From Coprinellus micaceus (taxonomy: Eukaryota; Basidiomycota; Agaricomycetes; Agaricales; Psathyrellaceae), in the NCBI GenBank assembly GCA_951394405.1, contig OX596338.1, forward strand, positions 1,302,001-1,366,000: 64,000 nt of DNA, read 5' to 3'. Below, piece after piece: positions 43,740-54,085 of this stretch (position 1 is the stretch's first letter; each line of letters starts with the position of its first letter). The translations under genes and the position numbers were made by a program. The notes below the pieces were generated by a model, which did not search any database, was not told the origin of the DNA, and was given only the letters and a program-made list of their open reading frames with translations.

Positions 43740-44949
43740 ATGCCCAAGGCAGACATCAACAAGGCAGGATGGGAGCAGTCTGAATTCCCCATTCTCTGCG
43801 AAACATGTATGTTCAAACCATCCCGCTGTAGAGGGATTAGACGCAAATACTCATGCACACCTCTTAAATAGGTTTGGGCCCCAATCCCTTTGTCCGAATG
43901 GTAAGTTTACCATCACGTCTTCTTCTTCATTCCGACAAGATCCTGATAAGCCTCCCATTTCATAGTCTAAACAAGAATTCGGACGCTCCTGCGGAACCTG
44001 CGCCCGCCCCTTCACCGTCTTCCGCTGGAATCCAGGCCAGGGCGGCCGCTACAAGACCACCGTCATCTGCCAAACATGCGCCAAGGTCAAGAACGTCTGC
44101 CAGACTTGCTTGCTCGATCTGGAGTACGGGCTGCCGACTCAGGTTCGGGACACGGCGCTAGGAGTGACGTCGGAGGCGCCGACCAGTGATATCAACAGAG
44201 AGTATTATGCGCAGAACATGGAGAGTGCGGTGCGTGTCAATCCGGTGCTTATCAAGGATGAGATGCTAATGCAATTTGTAAATGGCATTTGGAACGAACA
44301 GATGGAAGGCGGCAAAAAGACTGGCCCCCAACTCACGGGCACCTCAACAGCTGGCAAAGAAATGCTTAAGCAACTCGCTCGCTCGGACCCCTTCTACAAA
44401 CGTAACCGCCCACACATCTGCTCCTTCTTCCTCAAAGGCGAATGCAACCGCGGGGACGCCTGCCCATATCGTCACGAACGCCCCGCCAACGCCGCCTCTT
44501 CCTCCTCTTCCTCGATAGCCAACCCCGACGGATCAGTGGAGTCAGAGGAGAAGGGCGTGAACGCACAACAAAGCATCCAGGATCGGTACCACGGGCGAAA
44601 CGACACCGTCGCGAAGCGCCTGCTGAACAACTTTGCCGGCGCGCAGGGCCTCCCACCCCCTTCCGACACCTCCATTGCCTCCCTCTTCCTCTCTTCCCTC
44701 CCCGAATCTGCAAACGAAGCGTCAATCCGAACTGCCGTCTTCCAATCACTACCCTCCCTTGACAAGCAAAAGGTTAAAAGCGTGGTGCACGTTGCCAAGT
44801 CGCAGTGTGCATTTACGAATTTCAAGGATAGGGATAGCGCAGAGATCGCAGCGGCTGCGTGGGCAAAGGGATTCGAGGTTGACGGGCAAAGGGTAGCTGT
44901 GAAGTGGGGTAGGAGTAAATCAGCAAAGCCCTCTGAGGCTGCATCATGA
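43740..44949 (+). CDS. SLT11: Pre-mRNA splicing factor Slt11/Ecm2 (RBM22/Cwf5), 359 aa
   Basis: This NTC-related spliceosome component contacts U6 snRNA and the catalytic core. Exons 43740-43806, 43872-43900 and 43966-44949 are in frame. The N-terminal Cys-rich zinc region has FPILCETCLGPNPFVRM, FGRSCGTCARPFTVFRW, VICQTCAKVKNVCQTC and the conserved LDLEYGLPTQVRD. A CCCH finger follows (CSFFLKGECNRGDACPYRH, about residue 160), then the family's DRYHGRNDTVAKRLL, and a C-terminal RRM-like domain ending AVKWGRSKS. Length and domain order match the family. Tiny first exons are typical of this fungus. Confidence 0.95.
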
Positions 44950-45306
44950 TGGGCTTTGCCCGACCAATTTCCCTGTTCACGACACCCCTTCAGTGTCTTG
45001 GCTGCACTACGAAACCCGTCCCACTGCCATTTAACGAGGATTCTAATCGCTGTCGTGTATTCATAGCGTACAACCATCGGCGTCAAGCCGAGATGAAACT
45101 TGAGGGACGTAGAGCTACAACGTAAAGATTAAGAGGCAGGAACCGCCTCCAACTAACTATCTGTGCTATTGCGCATTATGAGGTTGGCAGACACCCCCAA
45201 AACCATCAGTGGGTGCCGGTGTCCGGCACCTGCCAGATGAATGTAAGTAGTTTAACTTAACGATAACTGTCCAGTCCAGTGTCATAAATCATGGGCGTAG
45301 GGACGT
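44950..45306. other. Convergent intergenic region, 357 nt
   Basis: These are the 3' flanks of SLT11 and the sulfur transporter. Near 45206-45231 there is a short imperfect inverted repeat (GGTGCCGGTGTCCGGCACC) that could form a hairpin of uncertain meaning. Confidence 0.4.
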
Positions 45307-46779
45307 CTAGACCAGAAGGCCACCGGCTACGAGGGCGATAAGGTAGACCGAGAAAGGCTTGACGTTGCCACCAGAGACGATGGAACGTCCGAGGTCCACA
45401 AGGCCGGGTCCAGCTGTCAGCGATGATTCAGTCAGACCATTTTGAGAGGGGGGAGAGCGGTACATACGGCAAACCCCTGCAAGACCCCACCCAACACCAA
45501 ACAAAGCTGCACCAGTGACCAGCTTCCAGTCGATACACCCGCCCTTCGGGATATTCCATTTCCCTCCACATACCGGTACTTCCCTGCCCCTCGCGTACCT
45601 CCACAGCGCGATAGCGAGAGGAAGCGCTCCTGCGGCCAACGCGGCCAGCGATGGATCAAAGGCACGGTGCCAAGGGAGGAGCAGGAAGGAAACAACGCGG
45701 AAGGGGTCTGTGAGACCCGAGAGCTGCAGTGCGAGGGCGAATTGAACGGCGGTGGTGACAAAACCGAGGGTGCGGAGAATATTTGCGGGGCGGTAGTACT
45801 TGGAGCTAGCGGTATTAGGTGTAGTAGGTGATACCGAAGACTTGTCGGTGGAAGAAGGGTCGGAGGGGAGTAGAGTGCTTTGCTCATTCGGGTCGGTGGA
45901 AGAAGGTGACTTTGAGGATTCGGGTGTGCGTGGAGCCTGTTTATGAATTTGGGTTGGACACGCGGGGTTTAGGCAAGGGTGAATGAAGGTACGTTCTAGA
46001 TTACAACGTGTTGGAAACACGCACCAGTGCATACAACGCGACCGAGGCGGTGAATGGGAAAAGCTGGAAGAGAAGGTACTTTGCTCCGCTCGTGCCCAAA
46101 GACCAGTCAACAGGGCCAATCGCAGGAAGGTCCTTGTGGACGAGCGAGGCCGTTATCGCCCCGGTCGTGAAGAACGAGGCAGTGGCGACGAGCGACCTGA
46201 TATGTTTGCGCCACAGAATTGAGTTTTCCCGACGGATTGGTCATAATGAAAGGGGCGAGAAGCACCATAGGTAAATCAAATGAAAGCCTACGTCAGGACT
46301 CTGTTGCTAGAGAAGAGAAGGGGCGAGAGCGGCGCACCGTTGCGAGAAACGAGATAGGCCGCAGATCATATGACTATAAGGCAGATAATCACTTGGAGGC
46401 AGCCTAGGGGGACATTGGGGCGTGTGCGTACCCCGAGGTGCATCCATTCGAAAGCTGATACCGAGTTAGGGGCACCCCAGAGATGATGAACGGGACCAAT
46501 CACCTTGGTACCCAAACCGACGAGGAATCCAGAGAGCGCGACGTGGAAAATCGGCAGAGGCAAGGACGTTGGGGCTACGCCTCCGTCGATGGCAGCAACA
46601 AGCATGCCTCCAAGGACGAGCCCAGCGACACCAGCTGCGCCCTCGACGTTACCTCTCACTGCGCGATGCAGGAAGCCGGAGATGCCAAAGACATTACCAT
46701 TGAGCAGGGTCAGGGCGTGGACCGGGAGGGGGATGGTGAGCCCTCCCAAAAAGGACTGGAGGAGAACGGGATGGGACAT
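45307..46779 (-). CDS. YeeE/YedE-family sulfur (thiosulfate) transporter, 360 aa
   Basis: Bacterial members import thiosulfate; fungal members are presumed sulfur-compound channels. Exons (minus): 46779-46504, 46454-46432 (23 nt), 46373-46338 (36 nt), 46196-46025, 45936-45468 and 45413-45307, all in frame. Splicing the small exons reconstructs GTKLSNGCTSGHMICGLSRF, the first half-repeat motif. The second half-repeat has GAALFGVGWGLAGVCPGPGL. Both carry the conserved Cys residues. About ten hydrophobic segments are visible, with a Ser/Thr/Pro-rich cytosolic loop (about 165-210). The next gene's stop is only 75 nt upstream, so the promoter must be short or overlap that gene's 3' end. Confidence 0.9.
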
Positions 46780-46854
46780 ATTCAAATTGGATCATTCTCT
46801 GCATTTTATTTATACGATCGACGCGACAAGTACTGGCCAGGCACGCGAATACCA

Positions 46855-49031
46855 TCACATGACTCCGATGACAGAGACATCCTCGGCCGCTTTGATTTCG
46901 TCCACCACTTTCGTCTCCTGCTTATGCACCTCTCCCACTCGGATTCCAGGCGCCCGCACGCGGGTAAGGTATTTCCCGACCAGCCCGCGCCAGAGCGTGT
47001 GTCCATCCACCTCGCTGCATAGGATGTTCTCCACACCCTTCACCCCAACAGACTCCAACCCTGCGACATTCCATGTTGCGTCTGCTGCCCGAGAGAGCAC
47101 AGCCAGGACATAGTCGCGATTTGAGTATCCGTTGACGACACGTCCTGATACGATGCGTCTTATCTTTGCCCAGTGGCTTGGGTCGGCGGGCACAGGAGAC
47201 CCGAACAGGTATACATCCTGGATTAGATGCATCGTTTCAGATGGTGGAAGGGCTGCGAGCTCGAGCAGAGCCTCGTAGATGACCAAGGAGCCAAGAGAGT
47301 ATCCGACCAGGGTCACGGGGCGGTTACCAAAGGCCTTCTCCGCAAGCAATTGAGCGAGGACGGCTCCAGTCTTGATCCCGAGTGCTCTGGCATTCATCCA
47401 CGGGTTGTCTTCCAAGGAGTGAGTAGCCGCAGCTCAGAATGAATGACAAAGGCTTACCCATGATCTGCCCTATCCTCAGGAGCCCCAAGGGTGCAAGCGA
47501 AGCCATGAGACCAGCCAGTACAGTCCGCTTGATGACCTCCCCCTTGACATATTTCAGGGCCTCGGCCTTGAGTAAACCTGTCAGAGCATTCGACAACGCT
47601 TCCAACGCTTCGATCTCCTAAAGCCACATATCAGTTCTTTTGCGTCAAAGGATGATCATCGTGGACTTGCCCATTGCAACGCAAACGTATCATCTCCTCC
47701 AAACACAGTCCATGGCGCCACCACATCTTTCCTTTCCCCCAACCACCCACTCACACAAAGTCTGACCCCGAGCGTATTCCTAACTGCGTCCGGCGTCCCT
47801 CTCCCACTGCTGATTGGACTCCCTACTGGACTTCCCGTTTGACTCCCCGTCGGACTGCCCCTCCTGCTCCCACTCCTCACACTGACGGGCAAAATCGCCA
47901 AATCCCTCACCTCCCTCGTATGCCTCTCCACCATCTCAGCCGTACTCTTCGCCCCATACACACCAAACAAAGCCCCACACACCACCGCTGACCCTGTTAA
48001 TCCACTGGCAATCAACCCTACTATTGTCCCTCCTACCCCGAAAATACCCAGCACTGCTGTGACTCCAGCCCCTACCAAAGGCGCTGCTAGGCCGCCAGTG
48101 ACCCCAACGAGGATTCCCCCGGCGACGGCCCCAAGGCCGACGCCTATGTTGCGGAGAAGGGAAGAGCGTTGGGCGTGTTGTGAGGCGATAGATTCGGCTT
48201 GTGCCTGTGCTTGGGACATGGCGGTTTCCGGGTTTTTGAGCGTCCAGGCTACGGATTCTTCGTCTAGGTAGAATTCTGGGTTCTGTTGCTCCTTCTCTCC
48301 TGACTCCTTGTCGTCAGTGAGGATGTGGTGGCGAACGTCCCGGCCGGTGAGTTGATCGCCCAACCATGACAGGAACGACCGTGTCAAGGCGGAATACTGT
48401 TTGGAAGATGTGATGTGGAGAAAGAGGACGGTGTTGATGAGTTGGGAGGTATCTGCGAGTGAGGGGAGCTGGGGAATCAGGTGCTTGATCGAAGTATCGG
48501 CGTATAAGTCTAGTCTAGGGCATTTTGCTTTACATTCCAAGGAGAGTTTTGTAGTGTCAGAACCAGCGCCCTCGAAAGCAGAATCTGGGTCGGCGTACCT
48601 TCATCCTCTTCCGAACACGCGACCCACGCATTCCTCGCAAGTCCCTGCGCCCACACATTCAACGCGGCGTTATATTGCATCCTCCACATCTTATCCGGGA
48701 CCCTATGACTCCCCATCGTCAACGTATCCTCGTTATCTTCCCTAGGGATCTCCTTTCTCTGCGTTCCTTCAGGAGACTTCGACCCAGATCGACTACCACT
48801 GGACAGCTCTTTGAACTCGTTCGCGATGGTAACGGACTCGTCGAGCGCCTGGTACGCGTCCTCTGCATCAGCATATAAGAGCGCGGTGTTTCGAAAGCAC
48901 GCGAGTTGTCTGAAGAAATACTCGAAGACGATGAGTTTCTTGGATTTGGGGAGGTCTTTGGGTGGGGTGAGCTTGGTGAGGCTGGGCGAGCGGGCGATGG
49001 GTGGTGGAGAGAGCCTGGCTGTTGGATCCAT
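46855..49031 (-). CDS. DUF726 alpha/beta-hydrolase-fold membrane protein (TMCO4 / yeast Mil1-like), 661 aa
   Basis: Exons (minus): 49031-48599, 48509-47671, 47617-47458 and 47408-46855, in frame. The N-terminal third is helical and cytosolic. The middle has the Gly/Ala-rich hydrophobic hairpins of the family (GLGAVAGGILVGVTGGLAAPLVG and GTIVGLIASGLTGSAVVCGA, as shorter blocks). A low-complexity GSPTGSQTGSPVGS linker follows. The hydrolase core contains the nucleophile elbow GYSLGS (after RPVTLV) and later YLFGSPVPADP, VVNGYSNRDYVL and a DGHTLW His near the C-terminus. The third intron starts GCAAGT, a GC-AG intron, needed to keep frame between FALQW and EIEALEAL. It is probably a lipid-active enzyme; the substrate is unknown. 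Confidence 0.88.
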
Positions 49032-49588
49032 AAGCACAAACGGTGAATGGGCGCTGGACAGATCCAGGTGTATTTCGATGAGGGAATGTATCGAACTGAA
49101 TGGGTGGATATGGTCGTCAGTATGAAAGAGAGAACGCAACGAAATAACGAGGACCAGCACTGCGGCGGACTCGCGAAAGACCCCTATTCGTGTAATTGAT
49201 CGATGATATCATCGATGCCTCTCCACGCCCGCTCTGGGCGCCAAAAGTGACGACGTCGGACAAGCGAAGGCTGGCCAGCATTTTGTATTGCATTAAAGCG
49301 AGTGGTAGTAGATAGATGAAGCAGCAAACGGTCGTCTACTAGCTAGATATGCATACTTATTCAAGGTAATGCAGGAATGTAAAAAAAGTCCTTCCGCAAG
49401 GAAATGCCCAAATACCAGGTGTGGTATGAAGTACAGCGAAGTTGAGATCGGCAAAGTGAAATGGGACGGGAATGGGAGAAGGAAGAATGTGTCCGTGTCG
49501 TAACGTGAAATCCTATCTTTTATATCCGAAAGAGATGCAGTCATGGAGTCGTTAGCGGTTCGAAATCGTATGTTCTCATGCGCTTTGT
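49032..49588. other. Intergenic, 557 nt
   Basis: This is the upstream region of the DUF726 gene and 3' region of the LEA-like gene. No gene was seen; the open minus frame reaching 49293 is intron read-through. Confidence 0.4.
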
Positions 49589-51490
49589 CTAAGACGTTGT
49601 TCCTGATATCAGGCCCTAAGATACGTTCGTTAGTGCACCCGCTCGGAGGGGTCGATGTCGAGAAGGGTATATAACTCACCCCTACGTTGAGCCCTGCTGG
49701 ACACGTGAAGGAGAAGTTGTTCTCTATGACGGGCGATATGACGACGAAGAGGAACCGGATTCCGACCTACATCGCGCGTAAAATATCAGCGCCTCTGTCA
49801 CCACATCCTCAAGGATAGTTGTGATTGAATACGTACTGTAATCTTGTATTTCACCGTGATATCACTCCTCGCTCCTCCTCCAAGACCGCATTTGGAGCCT
49901 AGATCGACGAAGACCTGGCTTCCGGGATCGTCAGAAGACTTGTAGCTGAGCGCGAAGGGGAAGGTGAAGTCGGTTTCAGTGTTGGAGGGGAACTTGACGT
50001 TTTCTGCTTCGCCGCCACCCATGGGGACGTTGTTTATTGGGTAGAAGATCTAAGCATGCAAAAGAAGAAAAGTGGGTGCGGTCATGCCGGCAGGGGGAGG
50101 GGTGGAGTGGAGAACAGGGTCATTAGGCAAGTGCTGCGGCTGCGGAATACGCGGGGACGTACCTCCGCTTTGATCCTCTTGAAATCGACAGTGAAGTAGT
50201 TGGGGTTGTTGACGCTGAAGGGTCGAATTTAATGAGCTATGGACGTGCCACGGACGCTGAAGGGACGTACGAGATATTGACGCTGAGGTTGATCGTAAGG
50301 CCCTCCGTTCCGGACTGTGGTAGTGTTAGGTTATTCTCGCCACACGATGCAGGGACAGATGTACCAAGCTTCCTGTGGTATTATGTGTAATGACATCTCC
50401 TATCGTGACAGCCGGGGGTTTAATCCACTATTGAGATAGAGGGTTGGTTAGTTGGTCAACACCAGTCCAGAGACGGGCAACGGTTGCCGCACGCACCAGG
50501 GCTAACGACAAAACGACGCTGATGATTAGAAGCAACGCAATCATCACCGTGCAGCAGAAGAACCGCCCACAACACCGAACCCTGCTCCCCTACATCCATG
50601 CAAATCGAGAGGAGGTTAGTGTCGGCCACCATGCATCTGCCATGAGGCGAGCTCGGCGACTATGACGCACCTTTGTCCAAAGGTTCCCTCGTGAATCATA
50701 TCGGTATGCCTTTAGGTTCTTCGCGGTTTTCCTGCCGTAGTAAGGATGTGGTAGAGCAGGGAGTCCAGACATTGGTGCAGCCATCGCAGCGCCCGAGGGT
50801 AGTGGTGGGGAATCCGTTGGGTATGGGGCCATATATCGCGGTGATGGAGCAGGAATTGGAGAGGATGGTGTCGGCGGTGGTGGTAATCCGCAAGGAGAGA
50901 GTTGAACGCGAGTGCGCAGCGTTCACAACGACGATGCGGTGCAACGGTTAAGAAGGAGATCAGATGTCAGGGAGGATGTGTGCGGGTGCGTTCGGTGCAA
51001 GTAGATTGGATATTCGGGGAAAATGGGCGTCAGTCAGCGCTGTTGCTCAACCCCAGACGGATATAGAATCGAGGAACGAGGTGGAAAGGAAAGGGATTAG
51101 ATTAGTCACTGACCCTCGCCTTGTCCCTGTCACCGGCGTGAATTCCCCATGTTCAAACCCATTCCAATGTTTCCTGACGGGCGCCACCGCAACGCTCAGG
51201 GACTCGGTCTTCTTCTTCATCGATCCGGACCTGCTACCGACTGTGCGTGTGCTCCGTTGCCGTGCTGGCGCCCCGTCGTCGTCTTCGTATTTGCTTGGGG
51301 GTGTGGGAGGCCGTTCATCCTTGGTTGCGTCATCGTCAAAGCGTACGTTCTGCCCGGCGGGTTGCCTGTAGGGGTCGTAGGTGGGCCCTGTAGAGTCGTA
51401 GTACTCTTGGTTCGAGTAGGACGGGGCGTTGTAGTCCGATCGGGAATTCGGGTATCGGTTGTTGGAGTATGGGTCGTCGTATGCTGCCAT
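49589..51490 (-). CDS. LEA-2-like membrane protein, 338 aa
   Basis: Exons (minus): 51490-51114, 50731-50671, 50589-50497, 50427-50365, 50314-50271, 50214-50163, 50049-49837, 49766-49680 and 49615-49589; every phase agrees. The N-terminus is disordered and Tyr/Asn/Pro-rich (MAAYDDPYSNNRY). YRYDSRGNLWTKGSRVRCC precedes a single membrane helix (VMIALLLIISVVLSLAL). The extracellular/lumenal part is a beta-sandwich of the LEA-2 type: VNISVNNPNYFTVDFKRI, YPINNVPMGGGEAENV and a final VGIRFLFVV strand. Plant LEA-2 relatives include Hin1/NDR1 proteins; the fungal role is unknown. The first intron is unusually long (382 nt). The 9-codon last exon is the least certain. Confidence 0.8.
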
Positions 51491-51893
51491 CTTGGATGTT
51501 CAGGATCCTTTGAATCGGACACTCAGGAATGCGTAACGTGGATATCAGCCAGTGAAAGAAGGTCAACCAAGGTTCGGACGAGGATGTGGCGGGAAGAGGA
51601 AGAAGGTGGTGTATTGTGAGGCGGTGAGGCGGTGAGACGATCCTTGTGTAGCGCCGCAGTATGAGGCGATGACCACCCTCGATTGGAAAAAGTCACGCGC
51701 CTGGTCAGTGAACGGCATGGAGACAGTTGCATTTTTGGCGTTTCGGCGCCTAGAAACAAAGCCACCATTACACTACCATCGAACAAGAAGCGTATGATAA
51801 TACAATCGAATCCAAACGAAGTCCATACACATGCGTATCTCACAACAGACTTCCATCCGACAACTTTCCAGTGGGGCGCCCGTTTACGATGCA
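51491..51893. other. Intergenic, 403 nt
   Basis: This is the upstream region of the LEA-like gene and 3' flank of the RING gene. No gene was seen. Confidence 0.4.
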
Positions 51894-53668
51894 CTACTTC
51901 GACTGTCCCGGTACAAACGGCATCCTTTGCCCGCTTCCACCCATTCCTGGAACTGGACGGCCATTTTGGTTTCCTTGGCTAGTGTGCTGCGCAGGCCTTC
52001 CCTGTCCTTGGCTATTGAGATTCGAGGGTGGTACGAATCGCCGGTTCACAGCAGGGGTCCTCACTGCATGTGGGGGCGCTGGCATCGGTTGCTTGCCAAC
52101 TACCTGAGCTTGTCCAAATCCAGGTATCGCTGGGGGAAGACGGGTTCGCTGAGGAGTCGGAGGAGGGCCCATTACTTGCCTCCGGGTGCCGCTACTCCTG
52201 GTTGGAGGAGGAGCATTGGATAAGGATGGCTTGAACTTCGAGAGTGACTCCTGCTGGTCGTTGTTGTTCAGTCGAGGGTCTTGTCGAGCAGAGTTTGTAC
52301 TGGGGACTTGCAGTCGAAGCGTGTCCTCTCGTTTGAGCCAGGTTCCCCCCTCGCTGGGGTTAGAGCTTTCGGCTTGGTTTGTTCGCCGGAAGAACTTGGG
52401 AGCTGCTTGTGTCTTCCCCAAAGGGCTTGGGGGAAGCCTGTAATGAGCGGTATCTGGCGGAACGAACGCATATTGCCTATGGGGGGAGGGCTGCTGTTAG
52501 TCTCACTGGGGCAGCCAAGAGGATGAGGAAACGCACTGGAGCTGACGACTCGAGCCAGGTCTATTTTGAGGCGCTGTGCGTTGCGGCTGCTCGGCGGAAG
52601 ACGAAAGCTTCGGAGCCTGGTGTCCAGCTGGGAGAGTGATTCTGCTGGGTCCGATGGGGGTAGGAATAGACCGAGGACTTGAGCTAGTGGGTGGGTGCTC
52701 GTGATCCCGAGTGTACCTAGGTGCGAGACGTTTTTGTTCATTCTCCACGCAGAGCCATTATCCAGGGAGAAAGCAAGTACTGGTGAGAAGCGGGCACCAT
52801 TGGACGCTTATTATTGCTGTTCGCGTACTCGGCAGGTTCTTGATAATCCACAGAGTGATAACCAGAATCAGCCGACGTATTCATAGCTTGCTTAAGCTGT
52901 TCGTTCTCGACTATCAGGGTGTTGTTGGCTCTAGCATCAGAGGGAGGGAGGGAAAACTCGAGGTGAGAACGAGGAATAGAAGGGCGAGAGCCCGGAGTGC
53001 AAGTTACTTTCTCAGCTGGGCGATATCTTGCTTCATTCTCTCGATGAAAGTTCTGCACTGTTGATATCGGTTGCGATAGTATCGGATCTGGCCAGCTATC
53101 ATTTCTTGTTGGAACTTTGGAGGGGAAGGGGGAAACGGCAACAGAGGGGTAAATTCAGGGGCGATTTCACAGAGGAGATGAATGACCATGGGAGAACCTT
53201 GGCTGCGAATGCAATGGTGTCCAGAGCTACAGGTATTGAGCGAAACCAGTCAGACATCGGTTCATCCATCTGCAGGGTTGCCACAGGTGAGTTGTCTTCG
53301 CGGCGATGGATAGGGATTGGCAGTCGTCCTGACCTGCCGCTGCATCGGGACTAGCTGAATGTTCGTGGCACCGCAGCAAGAGCAACTTTGGTCTGGGTCT
53401 GGAGGCGCATCGCAGGTAGGAGTCAGATATGAAGTAGAGCGTCAAATCGTGCGAGAACGGATTGCGTTGGGGTCAAGGGGGCATGGGGCGTTCCAGGTGC
53501 TGAGAACATACTGATATGGTTGTTGCAAACAACATGCCCACACTCCGTCAGCCAGAAGGGTATCGATGTTGGGTCGTCAGATGAGTAAGGAAGGTAACAT
53601 TTTCCGCAGGCAATGTAGTCCCAGAAGTCGGCCTCCACGTCGGGCTGGTTCAGAGAGACATGCGACAT
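51894..53668 (-). CDS. RING-finger coiled-coil protein resembling Zip3/HEI10, 437 aa
   Basis: Exons (minus): 53668-53512, 53398-53334, 53269-53198, 53114-53008, 52930-52781, 52716-52537 and 52476-51894, all in frame. The N-terminal RING reads IACGKCYLPY, then FWLTECGHVVCNNHI and QSCSCCG, giving the C3HC4-type pattern. MDEPMSDWFRSIP and a short coiled coil follow (FQQEMIAGQIRYYRNRYQQC to NTLIVENEQLKQAM, about residues 95-165). The rest is a long disordered Pro/Ser/Gln/Arg-rich tail. RING + coiled coil + disordered tail is the layout of Zip3/HEI10/RNF212 SUMO/ubiquitin ligases that act on meiotic crossovers; the assignment is by architecture and RING spacing, not by close identity. It is divergent from the JmjC gene. 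Confidence 0.75.
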
Positions 53669-54085
53669 TCTGGCTCATAAGATGGGGTGAAGGGGGGGGC
53701 AGAATGCAGCCACGGCAGCCAAACCAGTTCTAGTATGGCGGAAGATGGTTGTTCGAGGTGAAGAGCCGTGGCGGGCTGCTGCCGGCAGCGTTGGATCACG
53801 AGACGGATGCGACGTGAGATATAGTGCGTTGGGCGACGCCAAAAGGCTTCAAACATCGCATATAGACACTCTCGGCGACGAAGAACCCATTCCCCCTTCT
53901 TTGAATTGACCTAAGTCCTGCTCGTCGGTGTGAGCTCAGGTTCGGTGCAATGCCGGCGACCCCGAGAGCGTGGGTAACACCGCATATTTACGCGCGACCC
54001 TCGTGAACGCGACTTTGCCAGAACCACCATCATCGGAAGCGACAGCGACGAGCCTCATGCTCTAGGGGACTCGACACCTCCAACG
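53669..54085. promoter_or_regulatory. Divergent intergenic region, RING protein / JmjC protein
   Basis: These 417 nt separate two divergent starts and must contain both promoters. No TATA box was seen. Confidence 0.4.

Noticed and set aside
49293..49679. 128-codon minus-strand frame
   Set aside because: It begins inside the last intron of the LEA-like gene (GTGAGT donor) and runs into downstream sequence; it is intron read-through.
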